Assembly: GCF_902833905.1 (NCBI RefSeq)
Contig: NZ_CADFGP010000006.1
Span: 1-64,000, forward strand
Origin: Paraburkholderia tuberum STM678
GTDB lineage: Bacteria > Pseudomonadota > Gammaproteobacteria > Burkholderiales > Burkholderiaceae
Direction of reading: 5' to 3'
DNA length: 64,000 nucleotides
A model generated the notes under the pieces. The model saw only the letters and a program-made list of their open reading frames with translations, searched no databases and was not told the DNA's origin. Below, one piece after another: positions 52,290 to 61,505 of the stretch. The position numbers and the translations under genes were made by a program. The number at the start of each line of letters is the position of its first letter. The stretch's first letter is position 1.

Positions 52290-52880
52290 TCAGATAATCA
52301 GCCGCGACACCTTCGTGCCTTCGAGCGACACGCCGGCCATCAAGCCGCCGTTGGTCAGCACGAAAGCCTGCACCGGGCTCGTCGCGGTCGACGAATCGAC
52401 CGCGCCGTTCGCGCCGACTTTCAGCACGGCGACGGTCGCATTCGCGCCGACTGCCCAGCCCTGGCTGTGCATGAATTCGTCGAGCGCTTCCTGCGTCATG
52501 AACAGAAACACGAGCGCCTTCGACTGTGCGCCGATCTGCAACCCGAACGAGCCCGCGACCGTGCTGTAGTAGCCGACCGTGCGGCCGCCGATGCGCATCG
52601 CCCCTTCACCATACTGTCCGCCGACCCAGAAGCCGGCCGAGATCACCGATGGAAACACCAGCACGCCACGCGCTTTCGCAACGAGCTCACGCGCACCGTC
52701 GACGTTTTCGTAGAGACGCGCGAGCGTCGAGTCGACGCCGGCGTTGATCGTGTCGCGCTTGCCGGCGTTGGCAGACGGCGATGCGTTCGAGGACGGCGAA
52801 GTCGTCGTGCAACCGGTGAGGCTCAGGCCTGCGACGGCCCATGCAGCGCTGCCGGTCATGATGAATTGTCGTCTGCGCAT
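52290..52880 (-). CDS. YSC84/SYLF-domain lipoprotein
   Basis: A 196-residue predicted lipoprotein; the signal (FIMTGSAAWAVAGLSLTGC) has a lipobox. The SYLF/YSC84 domain follows (LVAKARGVLVFPSVISAGFW, GGQYGEGAMRIGGRTVGYYS, GSFGLQIGAQSKALVFLFMT). This domain binds lipid in eukaryotes; its role in bacteria is not known. Confidence 0.9.
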   Translation of the reverse strand: MRRRQFIMTGSAAWAVAGLSLTGCTTTSPSSNASPSANAGKRDTINAGVDSTLARLYENVDGARELVAKARGVLVFPSVISAGFWVGGQYGEGAMRIGGRTVGYYSTVAGSFGLQIGAQSKALVFLFMTQEALDEFMHSQGWAVGANATVAVLKVGANGAVDSSTATSPVQAFVLTNGGLMAGVSLEGTKVSRLII

Positions 52881-53146
52881 GACGGTTTTCCTTTGCGTTT
52901 CTCACGCGTGTTGTACGTTTTGGAAGAGTGCGGCGAGTCGCCTGCTTTGCTTTGTTCTCATCTGCACGCTGGAGGTTCCGTGCGCGCGGTCATCGCAGCC
53001 GGGCGGCGGCGTACCGCGACGTTCGCATCGCGGAGGTCCACCGCTCAAATAGCAGGGAGCGTGCCCAAGGGCCGCGCCGCCTTGCGCGAGAGCGGCGCGG
53101 CCATTGCAGTTCGGGTTTTTGCGCCGTTTTCCGTCACGCGTCGTCG

Positions 53147-54535
53147 CTACGCCGTTGGGCGAATGTTCTGGTTATGGCGGAACAGGTTGCGCGGATCGTA
53201 GCGGTTCTTCACGGCGACGAGCCGCTCATAGTTGGGCCCATAGGCATCCGCGATACGGCCGCCTTCCTCCTGCGTCATGAAGTTGACGTACACGCTGCCT
53301 AGCGCAAAGGGGCGCGACGCGTCGAAAAAGTCGCGCGCCCATTTGACACAGCGCTCGTCGTCGCGCGCATCGTCCCAGCGGCCGTGCACGTTCATCGCGT
53401 ATTGCGTCTCGCGACTTGGGTAAGCGGTCGCATCGACCGCCACGCGCTGCGTTTGCGCGCCGATCAAGCCGAAGAAAATTTCGCATTGCGCGGACGGCAG
53501 TGTGTCGATCGCGCGGATCAGCGCGTCGATCAGTCCATCGTCGATGGTGGCGAGGTTGTGCGACTTCCAGTAGTTGCGCGCGCCCGGCGTGAGCAGCGGA
53601 TCGAAGGCCTGTTGCCAAACTTCATAAGGCATCGGACCGAGATGTTCGCCGAGCGGCTTGCCGAAGCCGCGCACGGCTTCCACCGCGGCTGGGCCTTTTT
53701 CGACCGGCCCGTTGTTGCACATCGCGAACACCAGCACGGGTTGGCCGTGCACGTCGGGCGGCAGGAACGGCAGCGGTGGCGCGAGCCGCGCGACGGCCCA
53801 GACGGCCAACTCGTCGGGCATCGCGGGCACGGCATCGCGGTATTTGATCAGCGCTTCCTTCGCGTCGGCGAGCGGCAACACGACGAGGCCGCCGTACACG
53901 AGCGGGCCGACCTCATGCAGCGCGAACTCGAATAGCGTAACGACGCCGAAATTGCCGCCGCCGCCGCGAATCGCCCAGAACAGATCGTCGTGCGAAGTGG
54001 CGCTCAGGCGGCGCAATTCACCGTCCGCGGTGACGATGTCGGCCGCGACGAGGTTGTCGACCGTCATGCCGTAGCGGCGGCTCAACCAGCCGAAGCCGCC
54101 GCCGAGCGTCAGACCCGCGACGCCGGTCGTCGAGTTGATGCCGAGCGGCGTCGCGAGTCCGAATGCCTGCGCTTCGTGATCGAGATCGTGCAGCGTCGCG
54201 CCCGGTTCGACATAGGCGCGCCGCGCTTGCGGGTCGATGCGCACCGATTTCATCGTGGACAGATCGAGCACGAGGCCGTCGTCGCACACAGCGCTACCGC
54301 CGATGTTGTGGCCGCCGCCGCGAATCGCGAGCGGCAGGCCGTTGTCACGCGCGAAGGCGACGCCGCGGCGCACGTCGGCAACACCCGCGCAGCGCAGGAT
54401 CATCGCGGGAGAACGGTCGATCATTGCGTTCCAGATGCTGCGCGCCGTGTCGAAGCCCGGCGTGTCGGGCAGCAGAAGCTGACCGCGAAGTCCGGATTTG
54501 AATTCGTCGACCGCGCTGCTGGAGATAGTAACCAT
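53147..54535 (-). CDS. FAD-binding oxidoreductase, monocovalent BBE-like
   Basis: A 462-residue flavoenzyme. IRGGGHNIGGSAV supplies the His for covalent FAD. The position that is Cys in the enzyme at 15582 is Thr here (GINSTTGVAGLTLGGGFGWL), so the flavin should be bound once. The C terminus has the BBE motif (YERLVAVKNRYDPRNLFRHN). No signal peptide, so cytoplasmic. GACGAGG before the ATG at 54535 sets the start; upstream open codons look random. Probably oxidises an alcohol or sugar-like substrate. Confidence 0.87.
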   Translation of the reverse strand: MVTISSSAVDEFKSGLRGQLLLPDTPGFDTARSIWNAMIDRSPAMILRCAGVADVRRGVAFARDNGLPLAIRGGGHNIGGSAVCDDGLVLDLSTMKSVRIDPQARRAYVEPGATLHDLDHEAQAFGLATPLGINSTTGVAGLTLGGGFGWLSRRYGMTVDNLVAADIVTADGELRRLSATSHDDLFWAIRGGGGNFGVVTLFEFALHEVGPLVYGGLVVLPLADAKEALIKYRDAVPAMPDELAVWAVARLAPPLPFLPPDVHGQPVLVFAMCNNGPVEKGPAAVEAVRGFGKPLGEHLGPMPYEVWQQAFDPLLTPGARNYWKSHNLATIDDGLIDALIRAIDTLPSAQCEIFFGLIGAQTQRVAVDATAYPSRETQYAMNVHGRWDDARDDERCVKWARDFFDASRPFALGSVYVNFMTQEEGGRIADAYGPNYERLVAVKNRYDPRNLFRHNQNIRPTA

Positions 54536-55541
54536 GTTGTACCTCGTCGAAGAGGGGGAGGCGCTCGCAGAACGCTGCTCCGCAGACCAACCAAAAATGC
54601 GGGCGGTGAATGAAAGCGGATTGAGAGGTTCGGCTGCGTGCAGTAAACGGGGCGACGCGTCGAAGTCAAACAAAGGTTTACCCGCGTTCGTGGGCGATTC
54701 CGCGCGGTGGCTCGCGGGGACAGGCTTTTGCGGGCAGGGCAACGACGATACGCGGCGGTACTGCCGAAGATGGTGGGAATGCTCCGGGAAAAGCGTGCGC
54801 GCTGATGTGTTGGTTATCCGACGCGCTGGTGGTTGTGCCACGACACTTTGCATATGGGCGTGGCTCGTGATCGCGTGCGACCGAGGCACACGTTCGACGA
54901 CTGTGCGAGGTAGCGCACATGGCGACAGCGATTTTCGCGACGCACGCGCATTGCCCGACGACGCGTAATGTTTCGCACGCGCGTTTCGGTGATTTTCATT
55001 GCGTTGTCTATTGGGTTGCTCTCATTGGGTTTTTCTATTTCTATTTTTATGTGCGAATGGCCACATGAATAAAACCAAATGTGTAAATCGTCCATATTTG
55101 TCCGATAAAACCGAAGGCTAATTCTCTTTTTTCTGATCAGATTGCACTGGGCGCGAGATTTTTTAACTACCTGTCTGAAGAGTGTGGAGTAGCGGATTTG
55201 GCGGGCGGATCGTCGTTTAACGCCGCCTGACGGGCCGTATCGGCAATATCGCATTGCGTGGTCTAGCGCACGGTCGAGCGATTGCGCTGCGAATAACTTC
55301 AACGTCCATCAAGCCTCGCTGTGCGGCTCTCACGATCACGTGCGCGCACGGCCAGCCGATTCTCTCGAAGCACGCCAAATCGGACCGGGGATTTTCCGTG
55401 AGAGAAGTGTTTAGTGCGAACGAATTTTTAATTCGCATAAAGCGAAGCTGCGCAAAGGCTTTGACTTTTCGTTTTGTTGACGAGCGGAGATTCACTCGTT
55501 AATTGGACCGGTCTTTTTGGTGAAATAATTCGGAGAGTGAA
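54536..55541. other. 1-kb AT-rich gap upstream of the repeat protein
   Basis: No firm gene is seen in about 1,000 bases. From about 54960 to 55540 composition falls well below the surroundings in GC. A 34-residue frame at 54968-55072 (MFRTRVSVIFIALSIGLLSL, then GFSISIFMCEWPHE) would make a one-helix membrane peptide but has no clear ribosome-binding site. The repeat-protein promoter and leader must be here; a GGAGAG ribosome-binding site lies directly before 55542. Confidence 0.4.
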
Positions 55542-57563
55542 ATGAAGAAGCAAAGCGGGGACGCGTGGATATTGGGAACGCGACGGGCGGCTTTGGCGGT
55601 CGCGGTCAGTCTTTATGCGGCGATGGCGGGTGCGCAGACGAATTCGGGGAGCACCGCCGCGCCGGCAACGGATCCCGCAGTGATGGTGCTCGCCGAGGCT
55701 AGCGTGCACGGCGGATGTTCGTCGGGCGGCGGGCCGGGCTGCACGTCGCAGGGATTCGGGCAGCTCGGGGCGGGCGCCTTCGGCGTCGCGGCGGCGGGGC
55801 TCGGCCCGACATCGCCCACCGGCTCGCCGGCGGGCAACGGGACGTCCTCGACGGGCACGGGAAGCGGTGGCGGGAATAGCTCGGCTAATTCCGGCCCGGG
55901 CGGGGTGGGCCCGGGAAATACCGGCGGCAACAACGGCAACGGCGGTGCCGGCGATAACGGTAACGGCGGCGCGGGTAGCGGTGGTGGCGGGAATGGCTCG
56001 GGGAATGGCGGCACGGGCGGCGATGGCGGCGGTACCGGAGGCGGTGATAACGGCGGGGACGGTGGTGGGGATGGTGGTCATGGTCATGGTCATGGTCATG
56101 GGCATGGGCACGGCGGCGATGGTGACGGCGATGGCGGCCATGGACATGGCCACGGTGGTGATGGTGATGGTGACGGCGGTCATGGTCATGGTCATGGTCA
56201 TGGGCACGGCGGCGATGGTGACGGCGATGGCGGCCATGGACATGGCCACGGCGGTGATGGTGATGGCGATGGCGGTCACGGCCATGGGCACGGTGGCGAT
56301 GGTGACGGCGATGGCGGCCATGGTCATGGGCACGGCGGCGATGGTGACGGCGATGGCGGCCATGGACATGGCCACGGCGGTGATGGTGACGGCGATGGCG
56401 GCCATGGACATGGCCACGGTGGTGACGGCGATGGCGGTCACGGTCATGGCCACGGTGGTGATGGTGATGGCGGCCATGGCCAAGGCGGTGACGGTGACGG
56501 CGATGGCGGTCGCGGTCATGGTCATGGTCATGGTCACGCTGGCGATGGTGACGGCGATGGCGGTCACGGTCATGGTCACGCTGGCGATGGTGACGGCGAT
56601 GGAGGCCATGGCCATGGGCACGGCGGTGATGGTGCCGGCGATGGCGGTCATGGCCATGGTCACGCTGGCGATGGTGACGGCGATGGCGGTCATGGCCATG
56701 GGCACGGCGGTGATGGTGCCGGCGATGGCGGTCATGGCCATGGCCAAGGTGGTGATGGTGATGGCGGTCGTGGCCACGGTGACGGCGGCCGCGGCGATGG
56801 CGGCCACGGCGCCAGCGGTCATGGCGACGGCGGCCACGGTGACGGCGGTCACGGTGACGGCGGTCACGGTGACGGCGGCCACGGCAGCAGCGGTGGCGAA
56901 GGCAAAGGCGGTTCCGGCAACGGTGGCCATGGCGGTGAAGGCGGTGGCGGCCAGGGCAACGGCGGCTACGGCCACGGCGGCCATGGCGGTGAAGGCGGTG
57001 GCGGCCAGGGCAACGGCGGCTCCGGCCACGGCGGCCATGGTGGTGAAGGCGGCGGCCAGGGTAACGGCGGTTCCGGCAACGGTGGCCATGGCGGTGAAGG
57101 CGGTGGCGGCCAGGGCAACGGCGGCTACGGCCACGGCGGCCATGGCGGTGAAGGCGGTGGCGGCCAGGGCAACGGCGGCTCCGGCCACGGCGGCCATGGT
57201 GGTGAAGGCGGCGGCCAGGGCAACGGCGGTTCCGGCAACGGTGGCCATGGCGGTGAAGGCGGTGGCGGCCAGGGCAACGGCGGCTCCGGCCACGGCGGCC
57301 ATGGTGGTGAAGGCGGCGGCCAGGGCAACGGCGGTTCCGGCAACGGTGGCCATGGCGGTGAAGGCGGCGGTGGCCAGGGCAACGGCGGCTCCGGCAACGG
57401 CGGCCACGGTGGCGGCGAAGGCAACGGCGGCTCCGGCAACGGAGGCCACGGTGGCCGTGGCGGCAACGGCGGCAACGGCGGCGGTCAAGGCAGCGGCGGC
57501 CACGGTGGCGGCTACGGCGGCGGTGGCTCCGGCAATGGTGGCCACGGCGGCGGCAACCACTAA
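55542..57563 (+). CDS. secreted Gly/His/Asp-rich repeat protein
   Basis: A 673-residue protein with a signal peptide (LAVAVSLYAAMAGAQ). Residues ~55-75 have the only two Cys (HGGCSSGGGPGC). A Gly/Asn/Ser linker runs to about residue 177. Then come about 17 units of roughly 14 residues, GGHGHGHGGDGDGD; then short HGDGG repeats; then nine 17-18-residue units, GGHGGEGGGGQGNGGSGH. The protein ends GGGNH. His-rich parts should bind Ni, Zn or Cu, and each GDGDGDGG contains DxDxDG, the core of EF-hand-type calcium loops. There is no transporter or processing gene next to it. Function is unknown: metal storage, a matrix or a surface polymer are possible. It is a real gene rather than a shadow, because it has a signal peptide, a ribosome-binding site and frame-specific repeats. 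Confidence 0.8.
   Translation: MKKQSGDAWILGTRRAALAVAVSLYAAMAGAQTNSGSTAAPATDPAVMVLAEASVHGGCSSGGGPGCTSQGFGQLGAGAFGVAAAGLGPTSPTGSPAGNGTSSTGTGSGGGNSSANSGPGGVGPGNTGGNNGNGGAGDNGNGGAGSGGGGNGSGNGGTGGDGGGTGGGDNGGDGGGDGGHGHGHGHGHGHGGDGDGDGGHGHGHGGDGDGDGGHGHGHGHGHGGDGDGDGGHGHGHGGDGDGDGGHGHGHGGDGDGDGGHGHGHGGDGDGDGGHGHGHGGDGDGDGGHGHGHGGDGDGGHGHGHGGDGDGGHGQGGDGDGDGGRGHGHGHGHAGDGDGDGGHGHGHAGDGDGDGGHGHGHGGDGAGDGGHGHGHAGDGDGDGGHGHGHGGDGAGDGGHGHGQGGDGDGGRGHGDGGRGDGGHGASGHGDGGHGDGGHGDGGHGDGGHGSSGGEGKGGSGNGGHGGEGGGGQGNGGYGHGGHGGEGGGGQGNGGSGHGGHGGEGGGQGNGGSGNGGHGGEGGGGQGNGGYGHGGHGGEGGGGQGNGGSGHGGHGGEGGGQGNGGSGNGGHGGEGGGGQGNGGSGHGGHGGEGGGQGNGGSGNGGHGGEGGGGQGNGGSGNGGHGGGEGNGGSGNGGHGGRGGNGGNGGGQGSGGHGGGYGGGGSGNGGHGGGNH
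56073..56760 (+). repeat. ~42-bp repeat array encoding GGHGHGHGGDGDGD units
   Basis: About 17 near-identical units of 36-60 bases with length variation in the number of GH and GD dipeptides, plus some Gln, Arg or Ala replacements in the last units (HGQGGD, RGHGHGHGHAGD, DGAGD). Variation in unit length fits slippage. Confidence 0.9.
56912..57405 (+). repeat. nested 51/54-bp repeat with a 159-bp higher-order unit
   Basis: Units of 54, 54 and 51 bases (ending YGH, SGH and SGN) form a 159-base block. TTCCGGCAAC marks its phase at 56912, 57071 and 57230, exactly 159 apart, and at 57335 (105 later, a block missing one unit). This shows growth by duplication of whole blocks. Confidence 0.9.
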
Positions 57564-57764
57564 CCAGTGGCAGGAGTCCCGCGAACCTTGCGGGGCTCCC
57601 GAGGGTGGAAGCCGGCGCCGCCCGGCCCCCACATCGACCGCGCTCGCGCGCCGCGGGGAGTTTGCAGCGAAAGAGCCAGCAAAAAACCCAGCCAGCGAAC
57701 CGGCCAACCAATCCGCAAACAAAAAACCAACCAGGCAACAAAGTGGACGGCCCCCGCCGTCCAC

Positions 57765-58426
57765 TCAACTCCTCAACTCGATCACTCTTTGCTGTACCAC
57801 CAGAAAAACCCTCTCCCCCAGAACGCGCCCCGTCTCACGCGCGCCTCCGGTAAAACTACCGAACGCCGGCAGCACCCCCCGATCGATCCCAAAGCGAAAG
57901 CACGGCACACGCACTGAATCGGTCCGCGTCGCGATCCGAAAGACCGGATGCACATGCCCCGCGAGCACATACGCGTGATCGACCGTATGCGGGCGATGGC
58001 ACAGCGCCTAGGCCCCGATATGCCACGGCTCGCGCACGGACTCGACATCCAACGTAAGCGGCAACGCACCGGCATGCCGATCGTGATTGCCCTCGACGAG
58101 CACCACGCGCCTCGACGCATGCCGCGCGCGCCACGCATGCAACGCATCGAGCGTGAGCGTCGACAGCGACTCGGGCGCATGCAGCAGATCGCCGAGAAAC
58201 ACCAGCGTCGTCGGCTCGAACTCGGTGATCAGACGTTCGATCCGCAGCAGATTCTCCGCGGTCGAACCAGTCGGCACTGGAATGCCGCGCGCGCGAACAC
58301 CGCATTCTTACCGAAATGCGCATCGGCGATAAAAAGCGCGCGCAGCGCCGGATCGAAACACGCGCGCAAGCTTGACAACACGAGAGGTCGTCCGCCGACG
58401 TCGATCGCGAGCGAGGTCGGCTTCAT
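57765..58426 (-). pseudogene. pdeM: pdeM, ligase-associated DNA damage response endonuclease, broken
   Basis: The minus strand encodes a PdeM-like metallophosphatase in pieces: MKPTSLAIDVGGRPLVL and ALFIADAHFGKNAVF, then (other frame) PTGSTAENLLRIERLI, FLGDLLHAPESL, VVLVEGNHDRHAG, then after a stop VLAGHVHPVFRIATRTDSVR. Two lesions are seen: loss of one C in the run after GTGTTC near 58289 (frameshift), and an in-frame TAG at 58008-58010. The active-site motifs (DAHFG, GDLLHA, GNHDRH, GHVHP) themselves are intact. The ATG at 58426 overlaps the lhr stop, so the two were an operon. Confidence 0.85.
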
Positions 58427-59950
58427 CGTTGCGCCGCCCGTTCGAGCTCGGCCAGCATCCGCTCGACGCGATCGGCGAGCTTCTCGGTGCTGACTTTTTC
58501 GCGCAGGCGTCCGACGATCAACGGAAACGCGAACGGGGTCGGCTTCTTGGGCCGCGTGAGCACGACGCGGTTCGCGTTCATTCGTTCGAGCGCAATACGA
58601 ATGCGCCGCACGTCGAGTTCCTGCAGCAGTACTTCGGTATCGGCCTGGCCCAGCAGCAGATTGCCGCGATCGTGCTGACGAAAGATCTCGTAGAAAAGCC
58701 CGCTCGATGCCTGCCATTGCCGCGCGCTTTTCTGCTGTCCCGGATGCGCCTGAATCACGAGTCCCGACACTCGCGCAATCTCGCGAAAACGTCGCAAGGA
58801 GAGTTCGGACGAATTGAGGCTCGCAAGAATGTCGTGATCGAGTTCGTCAGGTGAAAGCAGGCCATTCTCTAATTGCGCGGCCCAATCGAAAGCCTGCGCG
58901 CACAGCAATTCGAAACCGTAGTCGTTCATCGAAATCGAAAACGTGCCGGGCTTGTCGCGCGCGACTCGCCACGCGAGCAGAGCGCCAACTCCGATATGCG
59001 CAATGCGTCCCGCGAACGGATAGCAGAAGAAGTGGTGACCTCGCGCGATTTGAGCAGCTCGACGACGAGTTATGTGGCGTCGGCGAGCTCGGACGATAGC
59101 GGCATGCGGCTGCCGGCCCATTGCGGCATTGCGCCACGCGATGAGCTCGCGCGCCGCACCCACGCCGTCATGTCCTGAACGCGGATCAGTTCGAGCGCGC
59201 GGCCGCCGAACGTGAACACGTCGCCGGGCTTGAGCCGCGAAATGAACGATTCCTCGATTGCACCAATGCGCCCGCCCGACAGATACGCAACGTTCAACGT
59301 GCCATTCGCGACGATCGTGCCGATGTTGTTGCGATGCCGGCGCGCGAGATCGTTGCGCGGGACGCGGTACAGACCGTCGCTATCGCGCGCGACGCGATGG
59401 TAGTCGGAATATGCGCGCAGCGTCGCGCCGCCGCCTTCGACGAAACCCAGCGTCCAGTCGAACTCCTACTGCGTCAGATCACGATATGCATAGGTTTGCA
59501 GAAGTTCATCGTACAGCTTGAGCGCGTCGAAGCCACCGCCGATCACAACGGTGACGAGCTGCTGCACCAGCACGTCGAACGGCTTTTGCGGCGTATCGCG
59601 GCTTTCGATCTGCCGCTTGTCGACGGCTTCACGCGCGGCCGCCGCTTCGATTAATTCGAGCGCATGCGTCGGCACGATCGTCACGCGAGACGGCAAACCG
59701 GGCGCATGTCCCGAGCGGCCCGCGCGCTGCATCAAGCGCGCGACGCCTTTTGGCGAGCCGATCTGGAACACGCGTTCCACCAGCAGAAAATCGACGCCGA
59801 GGTCGAGACTAGTCGTACACACGACAACCTTTAACAAGCCGTTCTTCAACCCACGTTCGACCCACTCGCGTACCTGCTGATTGAGCGAGCCGTGATGCAG
59901 CGCGATCACTCCGGCCCACTCGGGGCGCGCATCGACCCGCGCCTGTTGCG
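58423..59950 (-). pseudogene. lhr-type ligase-associated DEXH helicase, truncated and broken
   Basis: Only the second half of an Lhr-like helicase (COG1201) remains on the minus strand: [50 protein letters not shown] (helicase motifs V and VI), then an in-frame TAG at 59466-59468, GRIGAIEESFISRLKPGDVF, a frameshift near 59065, and the C-terminal domain (ARGHHFFCYPFAGR ... VLTRPKKPTPFAFPLIVGRL). The ATP-binding half with the DEXH box is missing, probably lost in a deletion that joined it to the FKBP side. It cannot be functional. Confidence 0.87.
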
Positions 59951-60262
59951 CGCGGCTGCGCGGAATCCGGCGCGACCTTGGCGCGCGAACACGCTCGTCG
60001 GAGGGGGCTGGCGCTGCGCAGGGATCGCAAGCGGGGTCGTCGGAATGGGCCGGCTCGGTCATCGAAAGCGTTCTCAACGGGCGTGGCGGATTCGCTTGCC
60101 GGCGACTCGCGCCGGACGTTCATGTGGGCCGCGGGGTCGCGCGACGGTTCAGCGAGGTTCCTGATGGGCGCGCAACGACCCGCGGCATCGGGCAATATGT
60201 GGGAGCCTCGGCCGACACCCGATCCGTTACAATCAAACGGACTACCCCACTGGAGATTCGCT

Positions 60263-60664
60263 TTGAAATCACTCGTTGCTTTGCTGGCCGCAGCCGTTCT
60301 GTCCTCGACCGCGATGGCTGCCGCGCCGACCACGGAGAAGCTGCCGTCCGGCGTCATCGTCGAACATCTGACGCAAGGCACGGGCCCGCAACCGTCCGCG
60401 ACCGACGTGGTAAAGGTCAACTATCGCGGCACGCTGCCCAACGGCACCGAATTCGATAGCTCGGCCAAGCATGGCGGGCCGGCCACGTTCCCGCTCAATC
60501 GCGTGATTCCGTGCTGGACGCAAGGCGTGCAGAAGATGAAAGTCGGCGGCAAGGCGCGACTCACGTGCCCGGCGGCGACCGCATACGGCGATCGCGGCGT
60601 CGGCCCGATTCCGCCGAATACCGATCTGACCTTCGAAGTCGAACTGGTCGACATCGTCAAATAA
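60263..60664 (+). CDS. FKBP-type peptidyl-prolyl isomerase, exported
   Basis: A 133-residue periplasmic isomerase. A TTG start at 60263 with TGGAGA upstream is chosen because the signal peptide (LKSLVALLAAAVLSSTAMAA) begins there. The FKBP domain is complete: VVKVNYRGTLPNGTEFDSS, FPLNRVIPCWTQGVQKMKVG, KARLTCPAATAYGDRGVGPI, TFEVELVDI. It assists folding of envelope proteins. Confidence 0.9.
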   Translation: MKSLVALLAAAVLSSTAMAAAPTTEKLPSGVIVEHLTQGTGPQPSATDVVKVNYRGTLPNGTEFDSSAKHGGPATFPLNRVIPCWTQGVQKMKVGGKARLTCPAATAYGDRGVGPIPPNTDLTFEVELVDIVK

Positions 60665-60700
60665 AGCACGCGAGCGGCGCTAAAGATGCACTGACACCCG

Positions 60701-60734
60701 AGCCTCGCTGCGCCAATCGCAGCGAGGCTTTTTT
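60701..60734 (+). terminator. rho-independent terminator after the FKBP gene
   Basis: AGCCTCGCTGCG pairs with CGCAGCGAGGCT, followed by TTTTTT. Confidence 0.92.
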
Positions 60735-60767
60735 ATGGGCGCCGAATGGCCTGCCAGGGGATTCACC

Positions 60768-61229
60768 ATGAAACGTGACAAAAGTAGCGTGCAGGTGGCC
60801 AGCATTGGTTTTACCGGCAAGAGCGCCCAGAAATTTTTCGGTTTGCTGAAGGACGCCCATGTGCGCACGGTGCTCGACGTTCGCCTCAACAACACGTCGC
60901 AACTCGCGGGCTTTGCGAAAAAGCAGGATCTGCCTTACTTTCTCGACCAGTTGTGCAATGCGGCGTACGTGGAAATACCGGAACTGGCTCCCGAGCCGGA
61001 CCTGCTCAAACGCTACCAGGGCAAGCAATTGAGCTGGGAGAACTTTCGGGAGGAATATTTCGACCTCATCGCGCGCCGCCGCGTGGAAAGTAATCTGGAT
61101 ATCGCGCTATTCGAATCGGGTTGCCTGCTTTGCAGTGAACATTTACCACATCATTGCCATCGGATGTTTGCGCTCGAATATCTGAACCAGCACTGGAATA
61201 GTCGTCTTTCCGTTACACATTTGACCTGA
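60768..61229 (+). CDS. DUF488 family protein
   Basis: A 153-residue protein: VASIGFTGKSAQKFFGLLKD, VRTVLDVRLNNTSQLAGFAK, CLLCSEHLPHHCHRMFALEY. The C-terminal CxxC/HHCHR set is the family signature and may bind a metal. AGGGGAT before the ATG at 60768. Function unknown. Confidence 0.88.
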   Translation: MKRDKSSVQVASIGFTGKSAQKFFGLLKDAHVRTVLDVRLNNTSQLAGFAKKQDLPYFLDQLCNAAYVEIPELAPEPDLLKRYQGKQLSWENFREEYFDLIARRRVESNLDIALFESGCLLCSEHLPHHCHRMFALEYLNQHWNSRLSVTHLT

Positions 61230-61505
61230 CCGGCGCCGATCGGGCCAGGTTACGTTTTTCCGCCTCATTGGCCGGCGGCTTTCCGTGCCGGCAGGTTACA
61301 TCTCGCCGGCCGCGCCCGCGGTTCCTTCAGTAGCCCGAATGGTTGCGGGGCGCGAAACGTGGAAAAGCGCGTCCAGTACGCATGTTTTTTCAATGCGTGT
61401 GCCGCTCGCTCGTTTACTATCTACTCACGCGCAGCTCCCTCTATTCGTCTCGCCCTATCGCCGGCCACGAACCGGCCGTGATTACGCGCGCCAGGAGCGC
61501 TTGCC

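Noticed and set aside
56073..57405. CRISPR-like regular repeats
   Set aside because: The repeats are in frame, contiguous and degenerate with no unique spacers, so they are protein-coding tandem repeats.
55428..57768. Two long minus-strand open frames (778 and 627 residues) opposite the repeat protein
   Set aside because: They are mirror images of the Gly/His repeats (Ala/Val/Thr-rich and His/Arg-rich). Neither has a signal peptide, ribosome-binding site or real domain, while the plus frame has both a signal peptide and a ribosome-binding site.
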